Shown here piece by piece: positions 1-8,996 of a stretch of DNA of 64,000 nt. The notes beneath the pieces are model-generated. The model had not been told where the DNA came from. It made no database searches and saw nothing but the letters and a program-made list of their open reading frames with translations. The stretch is taken from contig PXSK01000021.1 of NCBI GenBank assembly GCA_003022865.1, forward strand, positions 1,620 through 65,619, given 5' to 3'. The position numbers and the translations under genes are program-made. The number at the start of each line of letters is the position of its first letter. Position 1 is the stretch's first letter. The DNA comes from Halobacteriales archaeon SW_5_70_135. Its GTDB lineage: Archaea > Halobacteriota > Halobacteria > Halobacteriales > SW-7-71-33.

Positions 1-2
1 TG

Positions 3-1349
3 GTCGCGCTCATGCCGACCACGATCGGTGCGCTGCTGGCCGCGATCCGCGTCGCCGGCATGACCCGCGTCACGCGCCGCAACGTCATCTCGAAGTCCGG
101 TCGGGCGGTCGAGGCCGCCGGTGACCTCGACGCGCTCATTCTCGACAAGACCGGGACGATCACGACCGGCGAGCGCGTCGCACAGGACTTCCACCCGCTC
201 GGTGACGCGGACGATACGGACGTCGTTCGCGCGAGCTACCAGTCGTCGCTGTTCGACGAGACGACGGAGGGTCGTTCGATCGTCGACCTCGCGGAGCGGA
301 TGAACGGGACGAAAGCCGACGGCGGCCGGCCTGACGTCGACACGGTCGACGAACCGGGGAGTGACGTGGAAGTCCCTCGTGACGTCCGCGTCTCTCTCGA
401 CACCGAGGGACTCTCCGAGGAGAGCTTCGTCCCGTTCTCGGCGGAGACGCGAATGAGCGGTATCGATCTTCCCGACGGGACGGAGATTCGGAAAGGTGCC
501 GTCGACGCGGTCGAGGAGTACGCCGACAGCGTCCCTGGAGAGCTCCGACAGGAATCGAACGAGATCAGCGAGAAGGGTGGAACCCCACTCGCTATCGCAG
601 TCGACAAGCGGGTCGTCGGCATCGTCGAGCTGCAGGACGAGCTGAAACCCGGCATCGCCGACCGGATCGCCGAGATTCAGAAGATGGGTGTCGAAACGAT
701 CATGGCGACCGGGGACAACCAGCGGACGGCTCGCTGGGTCGCCGACCAGGTCGGTATCGACGAGTTCAACGCCGAGTTCAACCCCGAGGAGAAGATCGAG
801 CTCGTCGAGGACATCCAGTCCGAAGGGAAGCTCGTCGGAATGACCGGCGACGGGACGAACGACGCTCCCGCGCTCGCGAAGGCCGACGTCGGCCTCGCGA
901 TGAACGCTGGGACGAACGCCGCCAAGGAAGCCGGGAACATGGTCGATCTCGATTCGAACCCCTCGAAGATCATCGAGGTGGTCGGGATCGGAAAGCAACT
1001 CCTGATGACTCGTGGTGCGCTGACCACGTTCTCCGTCGCGAACGACGTCGCGAAGTACTTCGTGTTGCTTCCGGCGATCCTCGCGGCTGCGATCCCGGGA
1101 CTGGCGGCGATGGACGTCCTGAACCTCTCGACGCCCGCGAGTGCAGTGACAGCGACATTGGTGTACAACGCGTTCATCATCCCGGTGCTCATTCCGCTCG
1201 CGCTGCGTGGTGTCGACTACGAGGCTCAAAGCGGTGCACAGCTCCTCCGAAAGAACCTCGTCCTCTACGGCGGCGGCGGGATCATCGCTCCGTTCGTCTT
1301 CATCAAGGTGATCGATCTGCTGTTCGTCGCCCTGGGGGTGTTACAGTAA
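3..1349 (+). CDS. kdpB: Potassium-transporting P-type ATPase subunit B, C-terminal part
   Basis: Catalytic subunit of the KdpFABC high-affinity K+ pump in the cell membrane, hydrolysing ATP. The gene runs off the left edge; about 449 codons are visible. The phosphorylation motif DKTGTIT is present (Asp codon at 144-146), as are the nucleotide-binding KGA, the MATGDN segment and the hinge motif [11 protein letters not shown]. Hydrophobic helices follow at the C-terminus, as in KdpB. The stop overlaps the kdpC start (TAATG), so translation is probably coupled. kdpA and any kdpF should lie just left of the window. Confidence 0.96.
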   Translation, partial: VALMPTTIGALLAAIRVAGMTRVTRRNVISKSGRAVEAAGDLDALILDKTGTITTGERVAQDFHPLGDADDTDVVRASYQSSLFDETTEGRSIVDLAERMNGTKADGGRPDVDTVDEPGSDVEVPRDVRVSLDTEGLSEESFVPFSAETRMSGIDLPDGTEIRKGAVDAVEEYADSVPGELRQESNEISEKGGTPLAIAVDKRVVGIVELQDELKPGIADRIAEIQKMGVETIMATGDNQRTARWVADQVGIDEFNAEFNPEEKIELVEDIQSEGKLVGMTGDGTNDAPALAKADVGLAMNAGTNAAKEAGNMVDLDSNPSKIIEVVGIGKQLLMTRGALTTFSVANDVAKYFVLLPAILAAAIPGLAAMDVLNLSTPASAVTATLVYNAFIIPVLIPLALRGVDYEAQSGAQLLRKNLVLYGGGGIIAPFVFIKVIDLLFVALGVLQ

Positions 1350-2002
1350 TGAATCGCGACGATCTCACCGTGCCACTGCGGCTTCTCGGGATCAGCCTGC
1401 TGCTCTTCGGGCTGCTATACCAGGGGTCGTTGATGGCCATCGGCTCCGTAGCGTTCTCGAACAACGCGGCCGGGAGTCCCGTCTACGTCGACGGACAGGA
1501 AGCACCGGTCGGGTCGCAGATGATCGGACAGCACTTCCGTCCGGGTGACTCGGAGGACGCCGCGTACTTCTGGTCGCGGCCGTCCTCGATCGAGTACAAC
1601 GCGATGACGTCGGCGAGTGCACAGCTCGGACCGAACAATCCGACGCTCTCCGAGCGGACCAGAGCGGACCTCCGAAACATCTCGCAGTACGAGACACCAG
1701 ACGACTCGGTGCCGGTGAATCTCCTTACGGAGTCCGGGTCCGCGTACGACGCCCACATCTCGCCGGCGGCCGCGGAGTATCAGATCCCCCGCGTCGCGAA
1801 CCAGACGGGCATCTCCGAAGAGCAGCTCCGTGAGATGGTCGAGCAAGCCACCAGGGAGCCGCTACTCGGCGTCTGGGGACGCGAGCGAGTGAACGTACTC
1901 GAACTCAACATCATGGTCAGGAACGAACGCAACGCTCAGAGCGCGACCGACCAGAACAGCGATATGAATGCACCGGAAATAAAGCAAGGTGGACACCGAT
2001 GA
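1349..2002 (+). CDS. kdpC: Potassium-transporting ATPase subunit C
   Basis: Small subunit of the Kdp pump that stabilises KdpA-KdpB and assists ATP binding. The 217 residues include one N-terminal membrane helix (about residues 10-33) and the family blocks [21 protein letters not shown] and [14 protein letters not shown]. Length is normal for the family. The ATG overlaps the kdpB stop, and the kdpC stop overlaps the ATG of the following stress-protein reading frame, giving a tight operon. Confidence 0.96.
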   Translation: MNRDDLTVPLRLLGISLLLFGLLYQGSLMAIGSVAFSNNAAGSPVYVDGQEAPVGSQMIGQHFRPGDSEDAAYFWSRPSSIEYNAMTSASAQLGPNNPTLSERTRADLRNISQYETPDDSVPVNLLTESGSAYDAHISPAAAEYQIPRVANQTGISEEQLREMVEQATREPLLGVWGRERVNVLELNIMVRNERNAQSATDQNSDMNAPEIKQGGHR

Positions 2003-2774
2003 CAGCATCAGACGAGACCGGCTACGAGCGCGTGCTCGTTCCCGTCGGCGACAAGTCGGACCCGAACATGCTCACCGAGCTGTCGAGTACCCTCGTCGAC
2101 GAAGCTTCGTCGGCGGACAGGAGGACTGGCGATCAGGCTCCGAAAGCGTCGCCGAGAGCCAACACACGCTCCGTGAGGAGAGCATCGAGAGTACCGGTAC
2201 GATCAGAACTGCCTCCTCGGCACTCGACGGTATCATCGAGGAGGCAGAGGAGTACGAGGCCGATGCCATTCTGATCGGATGGACGGACAAGGACTCCGTT
2301 TCGAGTCTCGTCGACAAGCTCCTCCGGAAGGCGAACTGCGACGTCATCGTCTTCAGTGGGGACCGGGACCCGATGGACACCGAGTCGATACTGGTTCCGG
2401 TGGTTGCTGAGCCGGACGAGAACAGACTCGGGATGCTCGCTATCATGAGCCAACGGACCGAGGCATCGATCACCTTCGCCTACGTCGCAGGGGCTGAGGG
2501 ATCCGAACAGGAGGGGCGCGACCTGCTCGAGCGGTCGGCTGAGGGGCTCGCAGAACACGGTGTTCGGGCGGAAACAGAACTCACCACCGCGGAGAATGCG
2601 GTCGACGCACTCGAGGAGCTGTCCACTGACTACGATATTATGATCATCGGCACCTCACGAGGCTGGTGGCTCAGGAAAACGCTGTTCGGGCGGAAGACGG
2701 ACACCATCGCCAACGAGGCACAGTGTTCCGTGTTGATGCACAAGTGGCAGGGTGAGGTGCCGCCGGAACAGTAG
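1999..2774 (+). pseudogene. Frameshifted tandem UspA-domain protein in the kdpQ position
   Basis: Haloarchaeal kdp operons often end with a universal-stress (UspA) protein called KdpQ. The ATG at 1999 overlaps the kdpC stop and opens a correct UspA start ([13 protein letters not shown]), but after about 35 residues that frame becomes nonsense and stops at 2274. From about 2110 another frame carries the rest: a first-domain C-terminal half ([13 protein letters not shown]...CDVIVFSGD) and a complete second UspA domain beginning ESILVPVV and containing [10 protein letters not shown]. The join is also short by several tens of residues compared with a usual first domain, so a deletion accompanies the frameshift. 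It is either a pseudogene or a sequencing error; only the second domain could be made intact. Confidence 0.72.
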
Positions 2775-3328
2775 CTCTCGGTTCCGACTCGACCGGAAGC
2801 GCCTTCGAAATTACCCCTCGATGACCAGTATGATCGGTCGCCCGGAACGCTGGCAGGTCGCCGACACGCAGTCAGGTGAGAGGGCGTTCCCCGGAGACGT
2901 GCGACAACGGACTGACAAGTCGGTCGCTGTCGGGACAATCGAACGAGACGGTGGATACGGTGAACCGAGCAACCGGTCTCCGGCGGCGACACGTGATCCT
3001 GTGTTCTCGGTGGCACACGACGCGGGTCGGGGAGACGAGCATCGGTCTGCGGGCGCAGTTCGACAGGCTGCCGAGTCGTTCATCGCCGTCCTTGCGGGCC
3101 GTTTCGGGGCGACGGACCGAGAGCGGAGCGGTCTCACCTGCGCTCGGCGGAGGCGATCACAGCGTCCCGACGCTGTCGGGGGCGTGATACACTCGGCGAG
3201 CGGTTTCGACACCGGATGGCTCGCAGTCCGAGCGACTGCCGACTCGACGGCCGGCGAGAGACCTGCGTCACGAGTGGCTCACGGGGCATCGGTGACAGTC
3301 GAGTTACGAACGCCGAGACGGGGTGTCG
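2775..3328 (+). other. Intergenic stretch without a recognisable gene
   Basis: About 550 bases between the broken stress gene and the next membrane protein. Open frames exist on both strands, but their translations are rich in Arg, Ser and Thr, lack domain motifs and do not look like the acidic proteins of the neighbours. I see no tRNA, repeat or convincing remnant of a known family. Confidence 0.5.
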
Positions 3329-3829
3329 ATGAGCGCAAGCACTGATCGGGGCGAGGGCGTGTTCTCCGGGCCGGACTCGAAAGCTACCGTCTGCAGAGGA
3401 GTCAGTAGTGGAGTGCTCGTCGGCCTCGGCCTCGTCGTCGCCACTCACGTACTCGAAGTCGACGGCGGACGCACCGTTATCGGGCTGGGATACGCTGTGG
3501 TAGCGGGACTCGCGGTCGGAGAGGTCATTATAGGCCATCGCGTCCACTCCGACGACGGGCCCACGACACAGTCGAAGTCGTACCGGTCGCTCCGAGCGGT
3601 CGGTGCGGCGGTCGGTGTGGCGCTGACGGTCGTTCCGTTCACGCTTCACCCGTTCGTCGTCAACACGGTCGAAGCGGTAGTCGGGTCGATGGCAGTCGGG
3701 GGCGCTACGCTGATCGGAGCGGGGTGGTGTCTGACGAAACGACTCGGTGGCGACGACGACCGGCAGGTAATTCGAGTGGTCGGTGCCGGCGTGCTCGTCG
3801 TCGTACTCGCGATCGTACTCTCGCTCTGA
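3329..3829 (+). CDS. Small hypothetical membrane protein
   Basis: 166 residues starting at ATG 3329; an in-frame GTG lies two codons upstream. It has a short polar N-terminus and then five hydrophobic stretches separated by short polar loops: a first pair around VLVGLGLVVATHVL and AVVAGLAVGEVII, a third around VGAAVGVALTVVPF, a fourth around VGGATLIGAGWCL, and a last one at the C-terminus. I do not recognise the family. Its place between the kdp operon and a DHH phosphoesterase gives no functional clue. Confidence 0.6.
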   Translation: MSASTDRGEGVFSGPDSKATVCRGVSSGVLVGLGLVVATHVLEVDGGRTVIGLGYAVVAGLAVGEVIIGHRVHSDDGPTTQSKSYRSLRAVGAAVGVALTVVPFTLHPFVVNTVEAVVGSMAVGGATLIGAGWCLTKRLGGDDDRQVIRVVGAGVLVVVLAIVLSL

Positions 3830-4034
3830 CGGGCCCGAGACGGCAGTTCGAACCGATAGTCCGAACCTGCGGGGGTCGTGACTGCTCCGGATGTGTTCCA
3901 TGGTCCTCCTCGGAGGTGTAGCACACGACGTTCGTCCGGCGTTCTCGTCGCCGAGTGCTCTCGGTCTCGGGAGTGCAGTAACCTGTGAGTGCTCGTACAC
4001 CCGTTCTGACGCTACGGATTCGGACCTGCGGCCG

Positions 4035-5075
4035 TCATCCGGTCCATTCGTCCAACGTATCGAAGAGGCGCTTTCTGACCGACCTGTCGATGAGGTCGTC
4101 CGCGATATCGTCCGGCGTGTCAACCTCCCCGAGGAATCCGACCGGAAGTCGACCGCCAGCCATATCGTGATGCCCGCCAGCACTCCCTATATCACCGAAG
4201 GCGTCGTCGAGAAGATTGCCGACGTGAAGACGCGAATTGCTCGTCCGGGCGCTCAGGTGTATCTGGTCGGCAACGATGCCGTACACAGCAGTCGTACTGA
4301 TACCCTCTAACTGAAGGAGATAGTCTGCCGCCTGCGGAAGGACGTCCCGTTCGGTGATCTGCCCGATGAAGGAGACGAGACACGAGCCTCTCACCTTCCG
4401 ATTGAGAATCGCGTTTCCGATCCCGTCGAGCGTTTCCGGAGTGAACACCGAGTTCGACAGTGTGCTGATGAGGTCTTTGTTCGCGACGGGACGAAGGGTG
4501 CACGCTGCGGCGTGCTCGTAGGTCGTCGCACCCCGCATGAAGTCGAGCGTTTCCCGGTGTATTCCGAACAGTAGCGCCGTAGCAATACGTTCGCTGATCT
4601 CGACGTCGAGAACCTCGGTGTATCGTGTGAGGAGTGTCGCTGTCGAGCCGACCCGAGTACGGACGTCGGCATACTTCGCGTCGACCTCGTCTGGGGGGTG
4701 ATGGTCGACGACAATGTCCGGGGCGACCCCGTTCGGCAGAGCGTTGTTTCGGTCGGACACACCGTGGTCAACGAACGCGACTACTTCGTACTCGTCGGGC
4801 GAACAGTTCTCGATAGGAGTGAGATCGATATCGAGCGCGTTCACCATCGCGCGATTCTGCTGATGGCTGATTCCACCACCGTACCCGATTTCGGTCGCCG
4901 AAATGTCGAACGCATTACCGATGTTCGAGAGCGCAAGCGCGCTGGAGAGACAGTCCGGATCAGGATGATCGTGACAAACGGCGAGAAGTGAGTCGGCCTC
5001 GGAGAGTAACGTGCTGAACGCCTCGTAGTTAGCTTCCTGACCGTCGAACACGGTCGAGAGCGGTGTCTGGCGCAT
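4035..5075 (-). CDS. DHH/DHHA1-family phosphoesterase (NrnA/RecJ-like)
   Basis: Predicted Mn2+-dependent phosphoesterase of the DHH superfamily, whose members degrade short oligonucleotides, cyclic dinucleotides or single-stranded DNA. Visible motifs are CHDHPDPDCLSSALAL (motif I), an Asp in AFVDHG, the signature VDHHPP and a C-terminal DHHA1 block with GGHHDMAGG. I chose ATG at 5075 (about 346 residues) because the domain starts shortly after it; upstream in-frame starts at 5129 and 5177 would add an unusual leader. The substrate cannot be deduced. It is transcribed towards the membrane-protein gene. Confidence 0.82.
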   Translation of the reverse strand: MRQTPLSTVFDGQEANYEAFSTLLSEADSLLAVCHDHPDPDCLSSALALSNIGNAFDISATEIGYGGGISHQQNRAMVNALDIDLTPIENCSPDEYEVVAFVDHGVSDRNNALPNGVAPDIVVDHHPPDEVDAKYADVRTRVGSTATLLTRYTEVLDVEISERIATALLFGIHRETLDFMRGATTYEHAAACTLRPVANKDLISTLSNSVFTPETLDGIGNAILNRKVRGSCLVSFIGQITERDVLPQAADYLLQLEGISTTAVYGIVADQIHLSARTSNSRLHVGNLLDDAFGDIGSAGGHHDMAGGRLPVGFLGEVDTPDDIADDLIDRSVRKRLFDTLDEWTG

Positions 5076-5867
5076 ATTACTGTATGCGGGTGATCCCGAA
5101 TCAGTCACGGATCGGACCCCGACTGCCATATGGACGACAGCACCTCCACGAGGTCCGTCCTGATACGTCGACGACACGATCCGCTGACTCCAGTGACTCC
5201 GGGTTTTCTGCTACACTACTGGAGACACTCATTGTATCAGCTACGAGGGTCGACTCTCGTCGATCGGCCGTCACAGGAGAAGTCTGTAATTGATGAGAGC
5301 CCTCTGTCGACGCGTCGATTCTGTTCCCCGCTCGGGGTGACAGGGCAACAATGCCGGAGGAAGGTTCTTCCGCCAGTCGTGATCGGAACTGTGTGGTGCT
5401 CGTTTCCTCGGCCGGACATGCCTGCACAGAGACCGGCTGCGTGTCTATCATGAACTTTTTTCCCTTCTAGTTTCCTTGTAATTCAAGCGCGACGCTGAAC
5501 ACTCAGTACTCGATCAGTTTGTCAGTCCCTTACTGTCGCAGGAGGCTGGTTCACGGCTGTCTCGGACCGTACGATGAATTGTTGTAACAACTCGATACTG
5601 CTCTCGACGCGTTCCCACGTCCCGGTAACGGTGTCTCCGGGGCGCTCACGCTCCCCCTCATCCAGTTAAGTCTCCTGCTGAGAGGAGCGAAAAAGTCGCC
5701 CGCTGTAGAAAACCCAACCTGTATATCATATATAGATCGTATAGTCATATTTGATACTGCCTACTCATCGAGAGGGTCGTACTAAATCGGGGAGCGAGGC
5801 GACCGTAGGCTCAGGTGTCCTGTGCCGGGATCCGATCGCCTGACTAAGAATACGGACTGAGTTGATT
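5076..5867. other. A+T-richer intergenic region
   Basis: Nearly 800 bases without a credible gene. Small open frames have no motifs. Base composition is visibly more A+T-rich than the flanking chromosome, with T-runs near 5456-5475 and an A/T-rich TATA-like cluster at about 5719-5752. This looks like decaying DNA next to the transposase fossil that follows. Confidence 0.5.
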
Positions 5868-6555
5868 TGTCGTTTATGTACGCGAGCGGATCCTCCACCA
5901 GCTCGTTGAAGTGGTATTCAGTTGCGTCTGGCAATCCTATCACTCTCGAATACCAAACAACGACTTGAGACGTTGAGAATCGAGCGTAGTCGTATTACCA
6001 TTCACGACCGGGTCCAGAGGGCAGTTCTCCAACTGGCCGTCGATTCGACACCGAGTCACGTCGCACTTACCGAGACTGTGGTTCAGGTCAACGGTCAATA
6101 GCGCTGGCTGTTCACTGTTGTCGATCCCGAGACGAACGAGATCCTCCACGCCAGGCTGTCTTCGACACGAACGGCCGAGCTAACGGTACTGTTTCTCCGT
6201 GAGCTCAAACGGAAACGGAACGTCGAGGAATCGATGTTTCTCGGCGACGACGATCGGTATCTGAAAGTTGCGTCGGCGCGACTCAACCTCCGGTTTCGGA
6301 CGACGCACCGCGGAAGTCGGAACAGCGAGGCGCTCCACGCCTCGGCAGCCGGCGTTCACGAGAGCGTCGCTCTCGTGAGCCGATCAGAACTCTTCGAGTT
6401 CTGATGACGTCGCAGGCGCCAGGGACGCTGTCGAACGTGTCTCTCGTGAGGTAAAACGCCGGACCTCTTCGTTTGCAAATATGTTCAGCCACCCCGAACC
6501 GACCACCGCTGAACCGTGGCTGTAAGCGCTCGCCGTCCGGTGGAGTCAATGTTGA
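5868..6555 (+). pseudogene. Fossil IS6-type (haloarchaeal ISH) transposase
   Basis: Reading across stops and frameshifts gives a clear DDE transposase of the haloarchaeal IS6-like kind. Pieces in order: a leader resembling SLSNTKQRLETL and IERSR; IHDRVQRAVLQ; ALTETVVQVNGQ followed by a stop and WLFTVVDPETNEILHARL; FLRELKRKRNVEESMFLGDD; LNLRFRTTHRGSRN; then, in another frame after a hairpin insertion, DAVERVSREVKRRTSSFANMF and a degraded C-terminal WL-stop-ALAVRW. At least three in-frame stops, a frame change and one insertion make it non-functional. The DDE acidic triad is degraded: ALTET stands where a DET motif is expected. No terminal inverted repeats were confirmed. Confidence 0.75.
6327..6405. 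repeat. Three consecutive perfect hairpins inside the transposase fossil
   Basis: Three inverted repeats stand side by side: 6327-6343 (6-bp arms GAGGCG/CGCCTC), 6356-6378 (11-bp arms TCACGAGAGCG/CGCTCTCGTGA around one base) and 683-6105 in the next block, that is 6383-6405 (10-bp arms ATCAGAACTC/GAGTTCTGAT around TTC). They fall exactly where the transposase reading changes frame between its RGSRN block and the DAVERV block. They may be an inserted small palindromic element. Confidence 0.65.
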
Positions 6556-7181
6556 ACTTAATACATGTTTTGTCCATGTACTCCATCGTCGCTGATTACC
6601 GGTATCGTGACTCGGACTGTTCCCGAAACTCACCGAAAGTTCAAACTCTAATTCTCATCTAACGATCACCTGTTCCGGTCCCAGTGTTCGGTAAGAATCT
6701 GAGCAATTGAAAATGAGCGGTACACCACTGCTGCAAGTGAAACTGACCGGGGTTCAGTAACGGTACCGGTATATCTTCACTTACAAAAGTGGTATGTAGC
6801 TCCCACGGACCAGTGTCGGACCGATTACCGCCTGAAGAGATACACCCACCACTGTTTCACCGATTTAGCTGTCGACTGGAGGAATCCAGGGAGACGGGTC
6901 TATATCAAAGGAGGCATCGTCGACTCACGGGTCTCTTCCGAGTCGGGAGGGCGAGCTCAGACAGATCTGCGAGACACCCACCACTGTTTTCAGGAATTGA
7001 TTTAGTCGGAGAGACGTCACGCCTCAGTCGTAGGCGGATGCGTAACTCGAAACGGGGAGTCGATCGACACTTAGATTTTTGAAAGTCGAGGGTAGCGATC
7101 TCACGAGACCAGAGACCCACACTCTGGTAGTCGGTCGGTTCGTCTCACCGTAACGAACGACTACGGGACCCCGACCACTAT
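6556..7181. other. Intergenic region with one direct-repeat pair
   Basis: About 630 bases downstream of the transposase fossil. No gene-like frame is visible. It contains a palindromic stretch around 6565-6581 (ACATG/CATGT arms) that might belong to the old element's right end, and two copies of a 16-base direct repeat listed separately. Composition remains more A+T-rich than the core chromosome. Confidence 0.45.
6842..6989. repeat. Pair of 16-bp direct repeats ACACCCACCACTGTTT
   Basis: The sequence ACACCCACCACTGTTT occurs at 6842-6857 and again at 6974-6989, 132 bases apart in the same orientation. Both copies are followed within a few bases by a GATTTAG-like segment. The motif resembles, from memory, haloarchaeal origin-recognition boxes (a G-rich block next to a GAAAC-type core on the opposite strand). 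No orc1/cdc6 gene is present in the window, so an origin role is only a guess. Confidence 0.5.
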
Positions 7182-7190
7182 CTTTTAATA
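7182..7190 (+). promoter_or_regulatory. TATA-like element before the structured segment
   Basis: The A/T block CTTTTAATA stands out between G+C-rich flanks and lies about 25-30 bases before the start of the stem-loop-rich segment. Archaeal promoters have such a box about 25 bases upstream of the transcription start, so a transcript could begin near 7212. No protein start codon follows at a sensible distance. Confidence 0.35.
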
Positions 7191-7211
7191 GCGAGAGAAT
7201 CCCGCCGTTTA

Positions 7212-7745
7212 CACCGGGCGTGAATCGCGTAAGTCCGGTGCCACAGTCCAGCCCGAATCGCCCGGGCCGGAACCCCAACGCTTAGTATCGCCCGTGCCGA
7301 CAATTCACACACGGGTTTCGCCGACTCCTGCCGCGTGGGAACGGTGGGAGTCGGGCCGTCAACCACCCATGGCGACGGTGTTCCGCGAGCCCGGTCAAAA
7401 GGCGTGACCGGAGCCGGCACAGGTGCCGCGAGGCACGACCTGTGGGGTGAGAGCCTGCCGCTGAACCCGGCGGGCGATGACATCCCACGGGATGGGAGCC
7501 CCCGTGACAGGGCCACAGGACGCTCCCGAGCGAGGGTCGAAACCCGCCCCGCCGACCTCGGGAGAGCCAGTCCTGAAACCGACCGGCAGCCGGCCGGGTT
7601 CCCCCTGTGTGGGGGAAGCCGCGCCGTTTACGGCACGGAGGATGTCACTTCAGCAGTTCGCCCAAGCCAGGGGGCCGGGACAAGATCAGTTCGAGGTGCG
7701 TGAAGACGCGCTTCCCGGCTGGTCCCGAGAGGCGGTGAAGTACTA
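7212..7745 (+). ncRNA. Candidate structured non-coding RNA
   Basis: A G+C-rich segment in an otherwise A+T-richer region, packed with stem-loops: 7291-7315 (CCCGTG/CACGGG), 7321-7354 (CCGACTCC/GGAGTCGG), 7391-7411 (CCGGTCA/TGACCGG), 7419-7443 (ACAGGT/ACCTGT with an inner GCC/GGC), 7453-7475 (8-bp arms with one wobble), then further arms GGGAGC/GCTCCC, TTCCCCC/GGGGGAA and GCCGTTTACGGC. Open frames across it lack protein motifs. It does not show the conserved core words I would expect of RNase P RNA or SRP RNA. Its 3' part resembles the tail of TnpB-associated guide RNAs. It could also be a degenerate mobile-element end. Boundaries are estimates. Confidence 0.4.
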
Positions 7746-7773
7746 GTAAAAAGACGCCAGCCCTGAGGTCAGC

Positions 7774-8571
7774 CTAGCGTCGTCCCGTAACGGTGGCAGT
7801 CAGCTCGCTCTCCGACTGCGAGTCTGCCGCTGGTGGCCGGACCGTCGCAGTTCCGACCTCATCGATCGTCCAGACGATCCGTTCAGTGTACCGATTCCCC
7901 GTGTTGAGTACACCTGAGACACACTCGAACTGGCGGACGACTCCCTGACTGTCCACCAGTGCCGTCGCCTGTGTGGTATCGGTACGCCGTAGTTCCGGCG
8001 TAGGTCGGCCGTCGGGCCAGCATCCGATCCCCGCCGGGACCGACGCCGCGGCGTATCGCGTGAACTCCACGCCCTGTTCCGTGGTGGTTCCGTTCCGTTC
8101 GAGCGGATACTGCGTAGTCCACTCGGACAGGTTTCGGACCGCCCACGTCACAGTCTCTCGGGGCGTGAGACCGGTCTCGTTCGCTGGACGATATTGAACA
8201 CTCCCGTTGCCCCCGTCGACCCGCTCGTAGACGGTCGCTCCTGCCTGATAGCGGCGGCCACGGTCGTAGACGCCGTTTGCAGCCTCGAGTTCGCGCCCGC
8301 TCCAGTACCGGTCGTCGCGCGTGTCGGCGGCTACGGTCCGGACCGTCGGCAGCCTGTCTCCATCGCTCTCCCCCCGAAACACGTGCTTGAATTCTCTGAA
8401 AACGAACTGACCGGTCGATTCGAGGGTCCGCGAATGATTTCTCACGGCCCGCTGGAAGGCCGGACCCGGTCAGCCCCGGGCACCTGCTCGCCGTCGAGGG
8501 ATCCTTGCACCACACCCGGCCGTTAGGAACAGGAGACTGACCGCCACGACGACGACCGTGCGTTCGGTCAC
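7774..8571 (-). pseudogene. Broken haloarchaeal lipoprotein gene
   Basis: A GTG at 8571 opens a signal peptide with lipobox (VVVVAVSLLFLTAGCG). The same frame then hits TGA at 8470-8472, but resumes as a good protein from about 8460: AFQRAVRNHSRTLESTGQFVF and onward to a C-terminus ending in TATVTGRR. Between about 8460 and 8500 a different frame reads GSLDGEQVPGADRVR, which fits better, so two compensating indels are likely. The body looks like haloarchaeal lipoproteins with repeated Thr/Arg beta-strands (DUF7537-like, from memory). A shortened product could start at GTG 8445, but it would lack the export signal. Confidence 0.62.
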
Positions 8572-8573
8572 GG

Positions 8574-8957
8574 GGAGCACACTACTCGTTCCTCGACGGC
8601 ACCGACTGCGCGAGTTCGAACGTTTTCCCGCCGGCGGGTCAGCGGCAGGCCACGGAGCGTGACGACGCCTGGGAGGTGGCGGCCGGATATGCCGCCGGAC
8701 AGACGGTGACGGTGTACTACCCCGTCGAGCGGCCCGCCGACGCGTCGCTCCGGGCGCCGAGGAGTCCAGGTCCGGTCTTCGCGGTCGGCTTCGGGCTCGT
8801 CGCCGCGGCGTTCGGGTCCGCCGTCGCGGTCGCCGGCCGACAGCGCGGACAGGACCGCACCGTCCGGATCGACGACTCGCCGATACTGGACGACGCCGTC
8901 GAAACCGAAGATGGAGAGGTCGACGACGCCAGCGCCGCCGGGGACGCGACCGACTGA
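8574..8957 (+). pseudogene. N-terminally truncated DUF3592-like membrane protein
   Basis: The frame from about 8574 reads HYSFLDGTDCASSNVFPPAG, then VAAGYAAGQTVTVYYPVERPADASL, a hydrophobic helix (VFAVGFGLVAAAFGSAVAVAG) and an acidic tail. This matches the C-terminal half of DUF3592-type proteins, which have a beta domain between two membrane helices. The first helix and a start codon are missing: an in-frame TGA lies at 8538-8540. A start at GTG 8676 would leave only the last third. It diverges from the broken lipoprotein gene next to it, so both have decayed. Confidence 0.55.
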
Positions 8958-8996
8958 GGACGGCGACCGGACCTGCCGCGGCTCACGAGGACTGAG

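Noticed and set aside
2752-3345. A protein of about 190 residues between the stress gene and the membrane protein
   Set aside because: Arg/Ser/Thr-rich, no motif, competing frames on both strands equally long.
7212-7745. RNase P RNA or SRP RNA
   Set aside because: The conserved words I would expect (GAGGAAAGTCC-like P4 core; SRP S-domain GGAG/AGCA loop) were not found by eye.
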